64,000 bases of DNA from Shouchella tritolerans (GCF_025770735.1 NZ_JAODPB010000005.1:1-64000), one strand, 5' to 3'. Positions 44,342 to 53,945 are shown, numbered from the stretch's first letter. The notes: generated by a model not told the origin, from the sequence alone. Program-made: numbers and translations.

Positions 44342-44725
44342 ATGGATGCACAAACAATCATTCTTATTGTCCTCACAGTTGTGCTCATCGTTTTTATTGC
44401 ATCTCGCTTTTACAAACCGAAGTATTTGAAGACATTGAGCCAAGATGAATTTATTAAAGGCTACCGCAAAGCGCAGCTAATTGACGTACGAGAAACACGT
44501 GAATATGAGGGTGGCCATATTTTAGGAGCGCGTAATATTCCGCTTTCACAAATACGCCAGCGGTTAAACGAAATCCGCCAAGACCAGCCTGTCTATCTGT
44601 ATTGCCAATCGGGCACACGAAGCAAACAAGCGGCAAAATTGCTGCGGAAAAAGCGGGGCGTCCAAGACATTTCTTATTTAAAAGGCGGCTTCCGCAACTG
44701 GACAGGCAAAGTCAAAAAGAAATAA
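44342..44725 (+). CDS. yqhL: Rhodanese-like membrane-anchored protein YqhL
   Basis: The 127-residue protein has an N-terminal membrane helix (about residues 5-21) and a single rhodanese domain. The active-site loop is CQSGTR with Cys88, typical of sulfurtransferases that carry persulfide. The role and acceptor are unknown. AAAGGAGAATCTAGCCTCATATT precedes the ATG. It is divergent from lipM and convergent with gcvPB. Confidence 0.9.
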   Translation: MDAQTIILIVLTVVLIVFIASRFYKPKYLKTLSQDEFIKGYRKAQLIDVRETREYEGGHILGARNIPLSQIRQRLNEIRQDQPVYLYCQSGTRSKQAAKLLRKKRGVQDISYLKGGFRNWTGKVKKK

Positions 44726-44730
44726 TTGAA

Positions 44731-44768
44731 AAAAGCAGCCGGGCGCCTTGCGCCTCGGCTGCTTTCTC
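44731..44768. terminator. Bidirectional terminator between yqhL and gcvPB
   Basis: AAAGCAGCCG-GGCG and CGCC-TCGGCTGCTTT pair around CCTTG. Both convergent genes end next to it. Confidence 0.85.
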
Positions 44769-44771
44769 ATT

Positions 44772-46247
44772 TTAGACCGTTTCTTTTTTCTTTTCATAAC
44801 GCAAAATCGGTTTGCGCGCTGCAAGTGTTTCATCTAAGCGCTTAATGACCGTATGGTGTGGCGCTTCTTGGACAATTTCCGGCGATTCCTCTGCCTCTTT
44901 GGCAATTTGGATCATCGCTTCAATGAACTCATCCAGCGTCTCTTTTGATTCCGTTTCAGTCGGCTCAATCATCATACATTCTTCGACGTTAATCGGAAAA
45001 TAGATGGTAGGCGGATGGTAGCCAAAATCAAGAAGTCGTTTCGCTATATCAAGCGTCCGTACACCAAGTTTTTTCTGGCGTTTGCCCGATAGGACAAATT
45101 CATGCTTACAATGTTGCGTATACGGCAAATCATAATAGGGCTCTAGCCGGCGCATCATGTAGTTGGCATTTAACACAGCATTTTCAGAGACTTGCCGCAA
45201 TCCGTCTGGACCCATTGTGCGAATATACGTGTAGGCGCGCAAGTTAATGCCATAATTCCCATAATACGGTTTTACGCGGCCAATCGATTGTGGTCGATCG
45301 GCATCGAAGCGGAAAAAGCCGCCGTCGTTGACTAACACTGGCTTAGGCAAAAAGGGAACCAGTTCTTTTTTGACGCCGACTGGTCCTGAGCCTGGACCAC
45401 CGCCGCCATGTGGGCCTGTAAATGTCTTATGCAAATTCAAATGAACTACATCAAAACCCATATCCCCTGGTCTAGCGATGCCTAGTATCGCATTGGAGTT
45501 GGCGCCATCATAATATAGTTTTCCTCCCGCACGATGAATGATATCGGCCATTTCCTGTATGTCTGCTTCAAATAAACCGAGCGTATTCGGATTGGTCAGC
45601 ATAAGAGCGGCCGTTTCCTCATTGACTACTTCACGTAAATGGTCTAAATCGACAAGTCCCGCTTCATTGGTACGCACTGTCACTGATTCAAAACCAGCCA
45701 CAGTCGCCGAAGCTGGGTTCGTCCCATGAGCTGAATCGGGAACGACCACTTTCGTACGCTTCTTATCGCCATTCGCCTCATGATAAGCGCGGATCATCAT
45801 TAACCCTGTCCATTCACCATGGGCTCCTGCAGCGGGCTGCAATGTCACTTCATCCATGCCTGTAATTTCCGCAAGTGCTGTTTGCAACGAATACAGCATG
45901 CTTAGCGACCCTTGTACTTGCTCTTCCGGCTGGTAAGGATGGACATGCACCAAACCAGGCAAGCGGGCAATGTCTTCATTAATTTTCGGATTGTACTTCA
46001 TTGTGCACGAACCAAGTGGGTAAAAACCAGAGTCAACCCCATGGTTCCGTTTTGATAAAGCGGTGTAATGGCGCATAATTTGCAACTCCGACACTTCCGG
46101 GAGCTCAGGCTCTTCCTCACGTACATAAGCTTCAGGAAGCAGTGATTCAAGCGGCTGCTCTTCAATATCCAAGTCAGGCAAACTATGGCCAACGCGTCCT
46201 TGTTTGCTTAATTCAAAAATCAATGCAACGTCTTTTGCTTGTGTCAT
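44772..46247 (-). CDS. gcvPB: Glycine dehydrogenase (decarboxylating) subunit 2
   Basis: The 491-residue PLP subunit of the glycine decarboxylase P-protein has the PLP lysine in [18 protein letters not shown]. In bacilli P-protein is split into GcvPA and GcvPB. It decarboxylates glycine and passes the aminomethyl group to lipoylated GcvH. The ATG at 46247 overlaps the gcvPA stop codon by four bases (ATGA). gcvH is not in the window. Confidence 0.96.
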   Translation of the reverse strand: MTQAKDVALIFELSKQGRVGHSLPDLDIEEQPLESLLPEAYVREEEPELPEVSELQIMRHYTALSKRNHGVDSGFYPLGSCTMKYNPKINEDIARLPGLVHVHPYQPEEQVQGSLSMLYSLQTALAEITGMDEVTLQPAAGAHGEWTGLMMIRAYHEANGDKKRTKVVVPDSAHGTNPASATVAGFESVTVRTNEAGLVDLDHLREVVNEETAALMLTNPNTLGLFEADIQEMADIIHRAGGKLYYDGANSNAILGIARPGDMGFDVVHLNLHKTFTGPHGGGGPGSGPVGVKKELVPFLPKPVLVNDGGFFRFDADRPQSIGRVKPYYGNYGINLRAYTYIRTMGPDGLRQVSENAVLNANYMMRRLEPYYDLPYTQHCKHEFVLSGKRQKKLGVRTLDIAKRLLDFGYHPPTIYFPINVEECMMIEPTETESKETLDEFIEAMIQIAKEAEESPEIVQEAPHHTVIKRLDETLAARKPILRYEKKKETV

Positions 46248-47590
46248 AGAAGCGCCCCCATTTCGTTCGCGAAGAGATCCAACTCTTCTTTTGTGCGCAG
46301 TTCTGTCACGCAAACGAGCATTTGCCCGTTCCGTTCTGGCTCGACACTGCCGAGATCAAAACCACCGATCATGCCTTTTTCCAGCAATTTGCGATTTACG
46401 TCTTTGACAGGCTGTCCGCAGTTGATGACAAATTCATTAAATGTTGGCCCGTCACCGACTACGTCAACGCCTGCAAGAGCAAGCTGCTTTTTTAAATAAG
46501 CGCTTTTTTGGATATTTTGTTTTGCCATTTCTTTGACACCTTGCTTGCCAAGGGCAGTCATCGCAACAGATGCAGCCAATGCATTAAGCGCCTGGTTCGA
46601 ACAAATATTAGAGGTTGCTTTCTCACGGCGAATATGCTGTTCACGCGCTTGTAACGTCAGAACAAAACCTCTCCGCCCTTCTTCGTCGACGGTTTGCCCT
46701 ACGAGCCTTCCAGGGATTTTACGCATTAATTTTTTCGTTGTCGCAAAATAGCCGCAATGAGGTCCCCCAAACTGAACCGGAATCCCAAACGGTTGTGCAT
46801 CGCCAACCACGATGTCCGCCCCAAAGTCGCCAGGAGGCTTTAGGACGCCAAGGGCAAGCGGGTTGCTGGAAACAACAAATTGAGCTTTGCCTTGGTGGAC
46901 AATTTCCTCGATTTCAGCAAGAGGTTCAAGGCTGCCATAAAAGTTAGGGTGTTGGACAATGACACAAGCAACCTCTTCATTGTAAGCCGCCTTTAATGAC
47001 TCGATATCAGTCACATTCGCATCAGCGTCAATTTCAATGACATTCAAACGTTGCCCGTACGCATTCGTTTGCAAAACCGCACGTGCCTCTGGATGGACAG
47101 CTTTTGAAACAAGAATCGTCTTCTTTTTTGTATGCCCACACGATAACATCGCTGCTTCAGCAAGCGCAGTAGGCCCATCGTACATGGAAGAGTTGGCAAT
47201 ATCCATGCCTGTTAGTTCGCAAATCATTGTTTGAAATTCAAAAATGGCTTGCAACTCACCTTGGGAAATTTCCGGTTGATACGGCGTATATGCTGTGTAA
47301 AATTCAGACCTAGAAATCACATGGTCAACAATTGACGGGACATAATGCTCGTAAACTCCTGCCCCTAAAAAGGAAGTGTACGCTTTAATCGATTGGTTTT
47401 CATCAGCAAGCTTTTGAAAATGAGCGATTAATTCTGGCTCTTTCAACGCTGCCTCTATAGCAAGTTTGCCTTTAAAACGGGTCGACTCTGGAATATCGGC
47501 AAACAACGCCTCAATCGAATCAACGCCGATTGTAGCAAGCATTTCTTTTTTATCTTCCTCTGTCATCGGCAAATAGCGGTGTGTATTCAC
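46244..47590 (-). CDS. gcvPA: Glycine dehydrogenase (decarboxylating) subunit 1
   Basis: The 448-residue subunit 1 of P-protein begins [18 protein letters not shown] and carries the conserved [19 protein letters not shown] and [15 protein letters not shown] blocks. It lacks the PLP lysine, which is on GcvPB. It lies 11 bases after gcvT and is coupled to gcvPB by overlap. AGGAGGGGGAACTGTGA precedes the start. Confidence 0.96.
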   Translation of the reverse strand: MNTHRYLPMTEEDKKEMLATIGVDSIEALFADIPESTRFKGKLAIEAALKEPELIAHFQKLADENQSIKAYTSFLGAGVYEHYVPSIVDHVISRSEFYTAYTPYQPEISQGELQAIFEFQTMICELTGMDIANSSMYDGPTALAEAAMLSCGHTKKKTILVSKAVHPEARAVLQTNAYGQRLNVIEIDADANVTDIESLKAAYNEEVACVIVQHPNFYGSLEPLAEIEEIVHQGKAQFVVSSNPLALGVLKPPGDFGADIVVGDAQPFGIPVQFGGPHCGYFATTKKLMRKIPGRLVGQTVDEEGRRGFVLTLQAREQHIRREKATSNICSNQALNALAASVAMTALGKQGVKEMAKQNIQKSAYLKKQLALAGVDVVGDGPTFNEFVINCGQPVKDVNRKLLEKGMIGGFDLGSVEPERNGQMLVCVTELRTKEELDLFANEMGALL

Positions 47591-47601
47591 AGTTCCCCCT
47601 C

Positions 47602-48705
47602 CTAATTCGTACGCTTGTAAAACGGCGTTTTTACGACTCGAGCACGGAGGCGTTTGCCTCGTACTTCTACTTCAAGTTCAGTATCAATAGCCGCTGCATC
47701 GGCTTTGGCAAGTACGAGGCCGACATTTTTGCCAAGCGTTGGCGATTGCGTACCGCTCGTGACAAAGCCGACGTCCTGCCCTTGATAAAAGACACGGTAA
47801 CCAGTCCTTGGAATTCCCCGATCCACCATTTCAATTCCGACTAGCTTGCGGCTCGGCCCTTGTTCTTTTTGCTTTTTAAGCGCTTGTTGGCCAATGAAAG
47901 CAGCCTGTTTATCAGTCTTAACGGCGAAACCGATGCCAGCCTCAATTGGGCTAATGTCTTTTGTCAGCTCCTGCCCGTATAATGGCAACCGCGCTTCAAA
48001 TCGCAACGTATCACGGGCTCCTAACCCACATGGCAGAAGGCCAAACGGTTCGCCGGCTGCTAAAATCGCGCGCCAAAGTTCAGCCGCATCGTCTGCCTTT
48101 ACGTAAAGCTCGAAGCCATCTTCGCCTGTGTAGCCTGTCCTGGAAGCTAACACAGGTATCGATGCGAACATAACGTTCTCTTTAAAGCGAAACGGGCGTA
48201 TCTCAGACAGAGGCTCATCCGTCAACGTCTGCAAAACCGCTATTGCTTTCGGGCCTTGGACCGCTAGCAAAGCCGTTTCATTTGAAATGTCGGTAAGGGT
48301 CACTTGCTCCGAGACATGGGCGCGAATCCATTCAATATCTGATTGAATGTTGGCAGCATTGAGCACAAGCAAATACGCATTTTGATTGCGGCGGTAAACA
48401 ATTAAATCATCAACTGTTCCCCCTGATTCCGTGCACATTGCATTGTATTGGGCTTGGTTATCTTGCAATTTCGACAAGTCGTTCGTTACTAGTGCTTGCA
48501 AACTGTTTAACGCATCAGGCCCTTCCACAAGCAATTCTCCCATATGGGAAACATCAAAAAGCCCAGCAGCGTTCCGGACGGCGTGATGCTCTTTTTTAAT
48601 TCCTGAAAAGGAAACGGGCAATTCCCAGCCTCCAAAATCAACCGTTTTGGCTCCTGCCTGATCGTAAAGTTCATAAAGCGGTGTTCGCAACAGCTTATTC
48701 TCCAT
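47602..48705 (-). CDS. gcvT: Aminomethyltransferase (glycine cleavage T protein)
   Basis: The 367-residue T protein transfers the one-carbon unit from aminomethyl-GcvH to tetrahydrofolate. It begins [20 protein letters not shown], contains the catalytic region [13 protein letters not shown] (Asp) and a C-terminal barrel. GAGGAGGGTTCTTT precedes the ATG at 48705; upstream frame is leader RNA. It is first in gcvT-gcvPA-gcvPB and controlled by the glycine riboswitch. Confidence 0.96.
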   Translation of the reverse strand: MENKLLRTPLYELYDQAGAKTVDFGGWELPVSFSGIKKEHHAVRNAAGLFDVSHMGELLVEGPDALNSLQALVTNDLSKLQDNQAQYNAMCTESGGTVDDLIVYRRNQNAYLLVLNAANIQSDIEWIRAHVSEQVTLTDISNETALLAVQGPKAIAVLQTLTDEPLSEIRPFRFKENVMFASIPVLASRTGYTGEDGFELYVKADDAAELWRAILAAGEPFGLLPCGLGARDTLRFEARLPLYGQELTKDISPIEAGIGFAVKTDKQAAFIGQQALKKQKEQGPSRKLVGIEMVDRGIPRTGYRVFYQGQDVGFVTSGTQSPTLGKNVGLVLAKADAAAIDTELEVEVRGKRLRARVVKTPFYKRTN

Positions 48706-48780
48706 AAAGAACCCTCCTCGATTTTTAATCCATGCCATTGAGTCTCGCCATATAAGGGTACGTTTGTTGCTGGCAGTTCT

Positions 48781-48892
48781 CAGACTGTAGACAGTCGCTC
48801 GCAAACGTGTCGTTGGCTTCTGACATATTATTCGAAACGATGTTTCACGGGCCGCTGCTCATGAACGACTCTCTCCCTCGCCTGACAAGCGT
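48781..48892 (+). repeat. Interspersed intergenic repeat, copy E, in the gcvT leader
   Basis: This copy starts CAGACTGTAGACAGTCGCTC, keeps GCTCATGAAC and CCTCGCCTGACAAGCGTGT, and lacks the last bases (TTCTATCAGTCTG). It is more diverged than the others. It lies in the transcribed leader between the riboswitch terminator and the gcvT start. Confidence 0.75.
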
Positions 48893-48911
48893 GTAAGTCC
48901 CCTCAATGGAC

Positions 48912-49118
48912 GAAAAAAGGACACGGCAAACACAAACTGTGTATGCCCTGTCCTTGAACCAGAAAGTTTCCCTCGGCCAAAAGCCGAATTGTCTTCGTAG
49001 GTGGCTTATAAAAAGCGCTCTCCAGAGATGCGTCAAGTAAAAGTCTTCTTTGCCTGAGAGATTCGCAAAATGCTTGCTCCTTCGGCGCTGGGCGTTAATG
49101 CCCAGTCTCTCCCTTTAC
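48912..49118 (-). ncRNA. Glycine riboswitch (tandem aptamer) with terminator
   Basis: On the minus strand the first aptamer begins GGGAGAGAC (about 49113) and has the core GCGCCGAAGGAGCAA and AATCTCTCAGGCAAA, then CTGGAGAG. A second, diverged aptamer follows with CACCTACGAAGACAA and GAAACTTTCTGGTTCAAGGACAG. It ends in a terminator stem GGACACGGCAAACACA/TGTGTATGCCCTGTCC with TTTTTT (48912-48953). Glycine binding is expected to prevent termination and turn on gcvT. Confidence 0.92.
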
Positions 49119-49285
49119 CATCATCCGCTTTATTCAGTTGCGTTTGCCGAATCAAATGATTGGAATATGTACATACTAAACAGACGACATGTTCACTTCT
49201 TATCCTATCAACGGATCGTCCGTTTCGCAACAGATTTTTTGAAAAATACAGCGGCAATTTCCAAGAAATAAAGGATGTGACCGAC

Positions 49286-50965
49286 TTGGATATTAACATT
49301 AACTTCGACGACAGTTGGAATATTCGGTTCTTACAACGTTTGGCCGACGACGGGCCATGGTCTAACTTTGAAACGTTCAAACTCGCATATGAAGCAGAGC
49401 AACACGAGCAAATCCCTGACTTTCAAGGATTGCTTGCGCCCCGTTATTTGCCTGCTTTACAACCTTATGAGCACCAGCTTGAAGCCGCGCAAACCGTGAT
49501 CGAAAAAATGAATGGCAAAGCGATTCTCGCAGACGAAGTCGGATTAGGGAAAACGATTGAAGCTGGTCTTATTTTAAAAGAGTATATGATTCGCGGCCTT
49601 GTCAAAAAAGCGCTTATTTTAGTTCCAGCTTCACTCGTGTCACAATGGGCGATCGAGCTAAACAGCAAATTTTACATTCCTGCGATTCCGCAAAAAAAAG
49701 CATATGTATGGGAGCAATGTGATGTTGTTGTCGCCTCGATTGACACAGCAAAACGCCAGCCGCACCGTGAAATTGTGCTCGCCCAGCCATATGATATGGT
49801 CATTATCGACGAAGCCCATAAACTAAAAAACCCAAAAACAAAAAACTACGAGTTTATCCGTTTGTTGAAAAAGAAGTTTTGCCTGCTGTTAACAGCAACG
49901 CCTGTGCAAAACAAGCTTGAGGAAATTTTTAATTTAGTGTCTTTACTAAAGCCCGGCCACCTTGGCAATATCGAGAGCTTTAAACAGCAATACCGCGCCA
50001 ATAACCGTTCCGCTAAAAATGATGAACAGCTCCGTGCACTCATGCAAAAAGTAATGGTTCGCAACCGCCGGGAGGAAACAGGGATTGAATGGACCAAACG
50101 AGTGGTTAATACGGTGCCGATTACATTTAGCCAAAGTGAACGGAACTTTTATGAAAAGCTTGAATCGTTAAACGGCACGATCAACCATTTTACATTGCTG
50201 ACGTTAAAGCGAGAGTTGTGCTCTAGCCGCGAAGCTGTATTTGTTACGCTGAAAAACATGATCGACAAATACGAACAAGATGGGAAAGAGACAGGGGCAC
50301 TTGTCGAACTGCTCAACGAAGCGACAGCGGTTGAAGGCCACGCCAAGGCCGAAAAAGCACTCGAATTGATTCAAACAATCGATGACAAAGTCATCATATT
50401 TACCGAATACCGCGCCACCCAACTGTACTTGCAATGGTTTCTAAAACAACACGGCATTACAAGCGTGCCCTTTCGCGGTGGGTTCAAACGTGGCAAAAAA
50501 GACTGGATGCGGGAGCTATTCCAAAAACATGCTCAAGTGCTGATCGCTACTGAGGCAGGGGGAGAAGGAATCAACCTTCAATTTTGCCACCATATTATCA
50601 ACTATGACTTGCCTTGGAATCCTATGCGTGTCGAACAACGGATCGGCCGCTTGCATCGCCTAGGTCAAGAGCATGATGTACGCATTTACAATTTTGCTGT
50701 CCAACATACAGTTGAACAACATATTCTTGAACTTCTCTACGAAAAAATCCATTTGTTTGAATCCGTGATCGGTGAATTAGATGACATTTTAGCAAGAATT
50801 GATCTACCTGAAATAGAAGAGTACGTTCAATCCGTCATGGCTCAGTCTACTTCAGACGGTGAAATGAAAATTAAATTTGATCACTTAGCTGCCATTATGA
50901 CGGATGCACAAGCCGAAATCCGCGCTGAAAAAGGAAAGGAGGACGACGACCATGAGACCGCCTGA
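49286..50965 (+). CDS. yqhH: SNF2-type helicase YqhH
   Basis: This 559-residue SNF2 ATPase (family of RapA/HepA) has motif I LADEVGLGKTIEAG (about residues 84-97), the Walker B DEAHKLK and a C-terminal helicase block with TEAGGEGINLQF and RIGRLHRLGQ. The best start is a TTG at 49286 (LDININFDDSW), with AAAGGA ten bases upstream; the length then matches B. subtilis YqhH (557). The role may be RNA polymerase or nucleic acid remodelling, by family. It is divergent from the gcv operon and overlaps yqhG by 14 bases. Confidence 0.9.
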   Translation: MDININFDDSWNIRFLQRLADDGPWSNFETFKLAYEAEQHEQIPDFQGLLAPRYLPALQPYEHQLEAAQTVIEKMNGKAILADEVGLGKTIEAGLILKEYMIRGLVKKALILVPASLVSQWAIELNSKFYIPAIPQKKAYVWEQCDVVVASIDTAKRQPHREIVLAQPYDMVIIDEAHKLKNPKTKNYEFIRLLKKKFCLLLTATPVQNKLEEIFNLVSLLKPGHLGNIESFKQQYRANNRSAKNDEQLRALMQKVMVRNRREETGIEWTKRVVNTVPITFSQSERNFYEKLESLNGTINHFTLLTLKRELCSSREAVFVTLKNMIDKYEQDGKETGALVELLNEATAVEGHAKAEKALELIQTIDDKVIIFTEYRATQLYLQWFLKQHGITSVPFRGGFKRGKKDWMRELFQKHAQVLIATEAGGEGINLQFCHHIINYDLPWNPMRVEQRIGRLHRLGQEHDVRIYNFAVQHTVEQHILELLYEKIHLFESVIGELDDILARIDLPEIEEYVQSVMAQSTSDGEMKIKFDHLAAIMTDAQAEIRAEKGKEDDDHETA

Positions 50966-51749
50966 TATCCATCAATACTTGCGCCGCTACTTTCTTGCAA
51001 ATGACAGTCCGATTCTAGAAGAATCACCAAGTCACCTGAAAGTCCAGCTCTCAGTTGAGCTGGATAAAGAGCTGATGAACCGTCCTTTTTACTGGCATTA
51101 TTTAGAAAAGACAGGTGGCGTACCAAATCCGATGACGTTAACGCTCATTACCGACAACAACCGCTGTCCAGAAGGCATTAAAGGCGAACCGGTTCATTTT
51201 GGTTCAGTCCGGTTAGCACAAATTTTCCAGTCGGCCAAAAAACTTGGTGCATTCGTCCGTATGTATGAACAAAAACAGCCTGTAGGACAAAGCTCCCATC
51301 CTTTGCATCCGTGGCTTTGCATGAATGCCAACGTGGCGTTTCAATGCGACCGCAAAAAAGATGTCTTGCTTTCGCTTGGCTTAAACCTCATCCATGGACA
51401 AATTGTGCCACAGTTTTTTGAAAGGCTTGAGTCTTTAGCGCTCACGCCCAAGATCCCAGATTATTGTTTTACATTGTCACCAATGATTCGCGTCGAGTCA
51501 GGAATGAAGCGCCTGCAAAAAATGATTCGTACGTTTGCTGAGCAAGAACCAAAAGATTGGGCGAAATCGGCAATGGAGCGTTGGGAAAGCGATGATGCAT
51601 TGCTTGAAGCTTTTTATGAGCAAGAGGAAGACAAACCTGAAAGTTATGCCGCTGAGAAACAAGCATTAAAAGAACTATATGAACCGAGAATCAACGTTTC
51701 TCTCGTCAATGGCGGCATTTTTTATTTACATCAACAAATGTTCCATTAA
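50952..51749 (+). CDS. yqhG: YqhG-family protein
   Basis: The 265-residue soluble protein begins MRPPDIHQYLRRYFLANDSPI and contains VQLSVELDKELMNRPFYWHY. It matches YqhG by place and length. Function is unknown; its coupling to YqhH suggests that they act together. AAAGGAGGACGACGACC precedes the ATG. It ends in a strong terminator. Confidence 0.88.
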   Translation: MRPPDIHQYLRRYFLANDSPILEESPSHLKVQLSVELDKELMNRPFYWHYLEKTGGVPNPMTLTLITDNNRCPEGIKGEPVHFGSVRLAQIFQSAKKLGAFVRMYEQKQPVGQSSHPLHPWLCMNANVAFQCDRKKDVLLSLGLNLIHGQIVPQFFERLESLALTPKIPDYCFTLSPMIRVESGMKRLQKMIRTFAEQEPKDWAKSAMERWESDDALLEAFYEQEEDKPESYAAEKQALKELYEPRINVSLVNGGIFYLHQQMFH

Positions 51750-51764
51750 TCACGTCCATGCTAG

Positions 51765-51803
51765 AAGCCCATTTCCGAATAGGACGGAAATGGGCTTCTG
51801 TTT
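51765..51803 (+). terminator. Terminator of yqhG
   Basis: AGAAGCCCATTTCCG-N7-CGGAAATGGGCTTCT, a 15 bp stem, followed by GTTTTG. Confidence 0.9.
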
Positions 51804-51812
51804 TGTACGTTC

Positions 51813-51998
51813 TTATTCGAGAGGTACGCCAGTGCCTTGAAAAATAATCGCGTACAATGTTGCAATTGAAAAAAATCCAAATACGATAACAGCCACGCCA
51901 CTAAAGCCAGCAGCAAAGAAATTTTTCCTTTTTACGCTCACAATTCCGCCAAAGACAGACAGAATGGCGATTAAGAGAAACAAGATGGCTAAAACCAT
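51813..51998 (-). CDS. yqgW: DUF2759 membrane protein YqgW
   Basis: The 61-residue protein has two membrane helices around a basic SVKRKNFFAAGF loop, as in DUF2759 (YqgW). Function is unknown. The ATG at 51998 follows TGGAGGCTTTCGCT; an ATG five codons upstream overlaps that ribosome binding site and is less likely. It is divergent from yqgX. Confidence 0.78.
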   Translation of the reverse strand: MVLAILFLLIAILSVFGGIVSVKRKNFFAAGFSGVAVIVFGFFSIATLYAIIFQGTGVPLE

Positions 51999-52137
51999 AG
52001 CGAAAGCCTCCATTTACTAGTATGTATGGTCGTTTTTATTGTACCCGTTTTCATGCCATTTGTCGAGTCGCCTTCCTTGCAGAATCACGTTTTTACCATG
52101 TATCGTAGAACCATAAAGAAAATGCTAGGAGGCAGAC

Positions 52138-52767
52138 ATGTATACACAAATTCCCCTTGGCCCTTTACAAACAAATGCCTATGTCCTCTACAACGAAGAG
52201 AAAGAGGCCGTTCTGTTTGACCCAGGCGGCGACGGAGCTGCATTCGTCAACTGGTTACGTGAACAAAAGTTAACACCACAGGCGATTTTGCTTACACATG
52301 CCCATTTTGACCACATTGGCGCACTAGAAGAAGTCAGACAAGCATTTGCCTGTCCTGTCTATCTTCATGAAGCAGAAAAGCAATGGCTTTTAGATCCTGT
52401 GAAAAATGGTTCAGCACGAATGGGAAGGGTACCCATTAAAACAACGCCTGCGGATCACCTGCTCAAGAACGACGGCGCTCTGGAAGTCGGCTCTTTTTCT
52501 TTCAAGCTTTTTCATACGCCTGGCCATTCTCCAGGGAGCGTGTCTTACTATTTTGCCGATGAAAAGATTGTCTTTTCTGGCGATGCCCTCTTTCAACAAG
52601 GAATTGGCCGAACCGACCTTTACGGCGGCGACCACGAATTATTATTGCAAAGCATACACAACAAACTGCTGACACTTCCAGAAGAAACCATCGTCGCTTC
52701 TGGACATGGGCCGCTGACAACGATTGGGCAAGAAATGGACCACAACCCGTTTCTGAACGGCTATTAA
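52138..52767 (+). CDS. yqgX: Metallo-beta-lactamase fold hydrolase YqgX
   Basis: The 209-residue hydrolase has the metal motif THAHFDHIG (about residues 57-65), a distal His in FHTPGHSPGS, an Asp in SGDALF and a C-terminal His in SGHGP. This fits glyoxalase II-like enzymes, with bacillithiol adducts as possible substrates. GGAGGCAGAC precedes the ATG. It is monocistronic. Confidence 0.9.
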   Translation: MYTQIPLGPLQTNAYVLYNEEKEAVLFDPGGDGAAFVNWLREQKLTPQAILLTHAHFDHIGALEEVRQAFACPVYLHEAEKQWLLDPVKNGSARMGRVPIKTTPADHLLKNDGALEVGSFSFKLFHTPGHSPGSVSYYFADEKIVFSGDALFQQGIGRTDLYGGDHELLLQSIHNKLLTLPEETIVASGHGPLTTIGQEMDHNPFLNGY

Positions 52768-52805
52768 AAACAGCTGCTTTACAATTGTAAAGCAGCTGTT
52801 TTTGC
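52766..52805. terminator. Bidirectional terminator between yqgX and yqgY
   Basis: AAAAACAGCTGCTTTACAAT pairs with ATTGTAAAGCAGCTGTTTTT, a long perfect palindrome with A- and T-runs. Confidence 0.92.
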
Positions 52806-52814
52806 ATATGTAGG

Positions 52815-53057
52815 TTAATGTCCGAAACTTGGAACAAGGATAAACACGGAATAATACGTAAAACCAACAAAAAACAACGTGCAATAGCCTGCAAAAATAT
52901 AAACATACACCCTCTCAGACAGCCCTAAATAGCCTAGCGCAATCAAAATGACGGTTTGCGCAAAAAACAGCAAAGCCATTTCATTCATATGCCCAATATA
53001 AAATAATACCGCGAATATGCCCGTCCAAAATCCTAAAACCCGAAACATGCGATCCAT
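52815..53057 (-). CDS. yqgY: DUF2626 membrane protein YqgY
   Basis: The 80-residue protein begins MDRMFRVLGFWTGIFAVLF and has three membrane helices. It closely matches DUF2626 (YqgY of B. subtilis, also 80 residues). Function is unknown. AGGAGGGCAAAGAGC precedes the ATG. It lies between yqgX and repeat copy F. Confidence 0.88.
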   Translation of the reverse strand: MDRMFRVLGFWTGIFAVLFYIGHMNEMALLFFAQTVILIALGYLGLSERVYVYIFAGYCTLFFVGFTYYSVFILVPSFGH

Positions 53058-53158
53058 GCTCTTTGCCCTCCTTCTTTAAGCAATCATCTCTTTCATTATA
53101 TACGCTAAGCCGATTTTTTGTAAATGCTTTCTTAGAAGGAAGCACGCTAACCGCGCCT

Positions 53159-53282
53159 CAGACTGTAGACAAACGCTCGCATCCTTCGTTGCTCCCCTCG
53201 TTCAGATGCTCATGAACCTTTATTCTATTCGCATCGTCACTCAGTTTCGCGCCTCGGCTGACAAGCGTTTTCTATCAGTCTG
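53159..53282 (+). repeat. Interspersed intergenic repeat, copy F, bracketed by a 15-bp duplication
   Basis: This 124-bp copy starts CAGACTGTAGACAAACGCTC and ends AAGCGTTTTCTATCAGTCTG, the best example of the inverted ends. CGCTAACCGCGCCTC occurs on both sides (53145-53159 and 53319-53333). A tail (53283-53318) with TTTGTCAACTTTGTCGACAA resembles the one next to copy D. Confidence 0.85.
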
Positions 53283-53320
53283 AGAGTGATTTTTGTCAAC
53301 TTTGTCGACAACCTCAGGCG

Positions 53321-53515
53321 CTAACCGCGCCTCCCTTCTTTCAAACGACGCCTAGCGATTGAAACGGCCATCGGCAAGACACCAAATGCCCAATTAGAAA
53401 GCGGTTGTTTTTCCGCCTTTCGTTTGCTGCGCTCTTCTTGCCGTATGGCTTTCGGCTTTTCCATTCGCTTCACCGCTTCCTGTGTCGCATACTTCAACAA
53501 ATCCTGGAATGTCAC
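53321..53515 (-). CDS. yqzE: YqzE-family protein
   Basis: The 64-residue basic protein begins MTFQDLLKYATQEAVKRMEK and ends in ARRRLKEGRRG. It matches YqzE, which follows comGG in B. subtilis as here. Function is unknown. GAGGTGAAGCAAG precedes the GTG start. Its stop codon lies in a hairpin that is copied on the other side of repeat F. Confidence 0.82.
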   Translation of the reverse strand: MTFQDLLKYATQEAVKRMEKPKAIRQEERSKRKAEKQPLSNWAFGVLPMAVSIARRRLKEGRRG

Positions 53516-53567
53516 CTTGCTTCACCTCACTCTTAGTGTAACCAGTTTGCACGTCATTCAGACAAAT

Positions 53568-53945
53568 TTAAAACCCTTCTTCATATGCAACCATTTCCCT
53601 ATCAGCATTGACAGCCAAACGCGCTTTTCTTGAAGCGCCGTTCTTCAAAGTGGCTTCAAGATCGTAAACGTTCTTGTCCTCCATAGCCTGCTGCCCAACC
53701 GACACCGTCCCCATCGGATAGTGCTTGTCTCCTGTTTCATTCCCCTCGCTTGCAAGAATATCCAAAACCGCCAATTGCAGTGCATTTTCCAATTCCAGCA
53801 AATGGAGCTGTTGTTCATAAAAGAGCCGCTCCCGTTCATAATGGAACAATTGATAAGAAAAATAACCGCCAAGTGCAAGCAATGTCAACAATGTTAGTGG
53901 CAAAATAGCGCCTCGCTCATTTTTGATGAAAATAGAAAGCCACAT
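53568..53945 (-). CDS. comGG: Competence pseudopilus protein ComGG
   Basis: The 125-residue protein has a short N-terminus with NERGAILPLTLLTLLAL, a membrane helix and an external domain. It takes the last place of the comG genes and probably supports the minor pilin complex. It overlaps comGF. Sequence is weakly conserved in this family, so the call rests on place and layout. Confidence 0.85.
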   Translation of the reverse strand: MWLSIFIKNERGAILPLTLLTLLALGGYFSYQLFHYERERLFYEQQLHLLELENALQLAVLDILASEGNETGDKHYPMGTVSVGQQAMEDKNVYDLEATLKNGASRKARLAVNADREMVAYEEGF

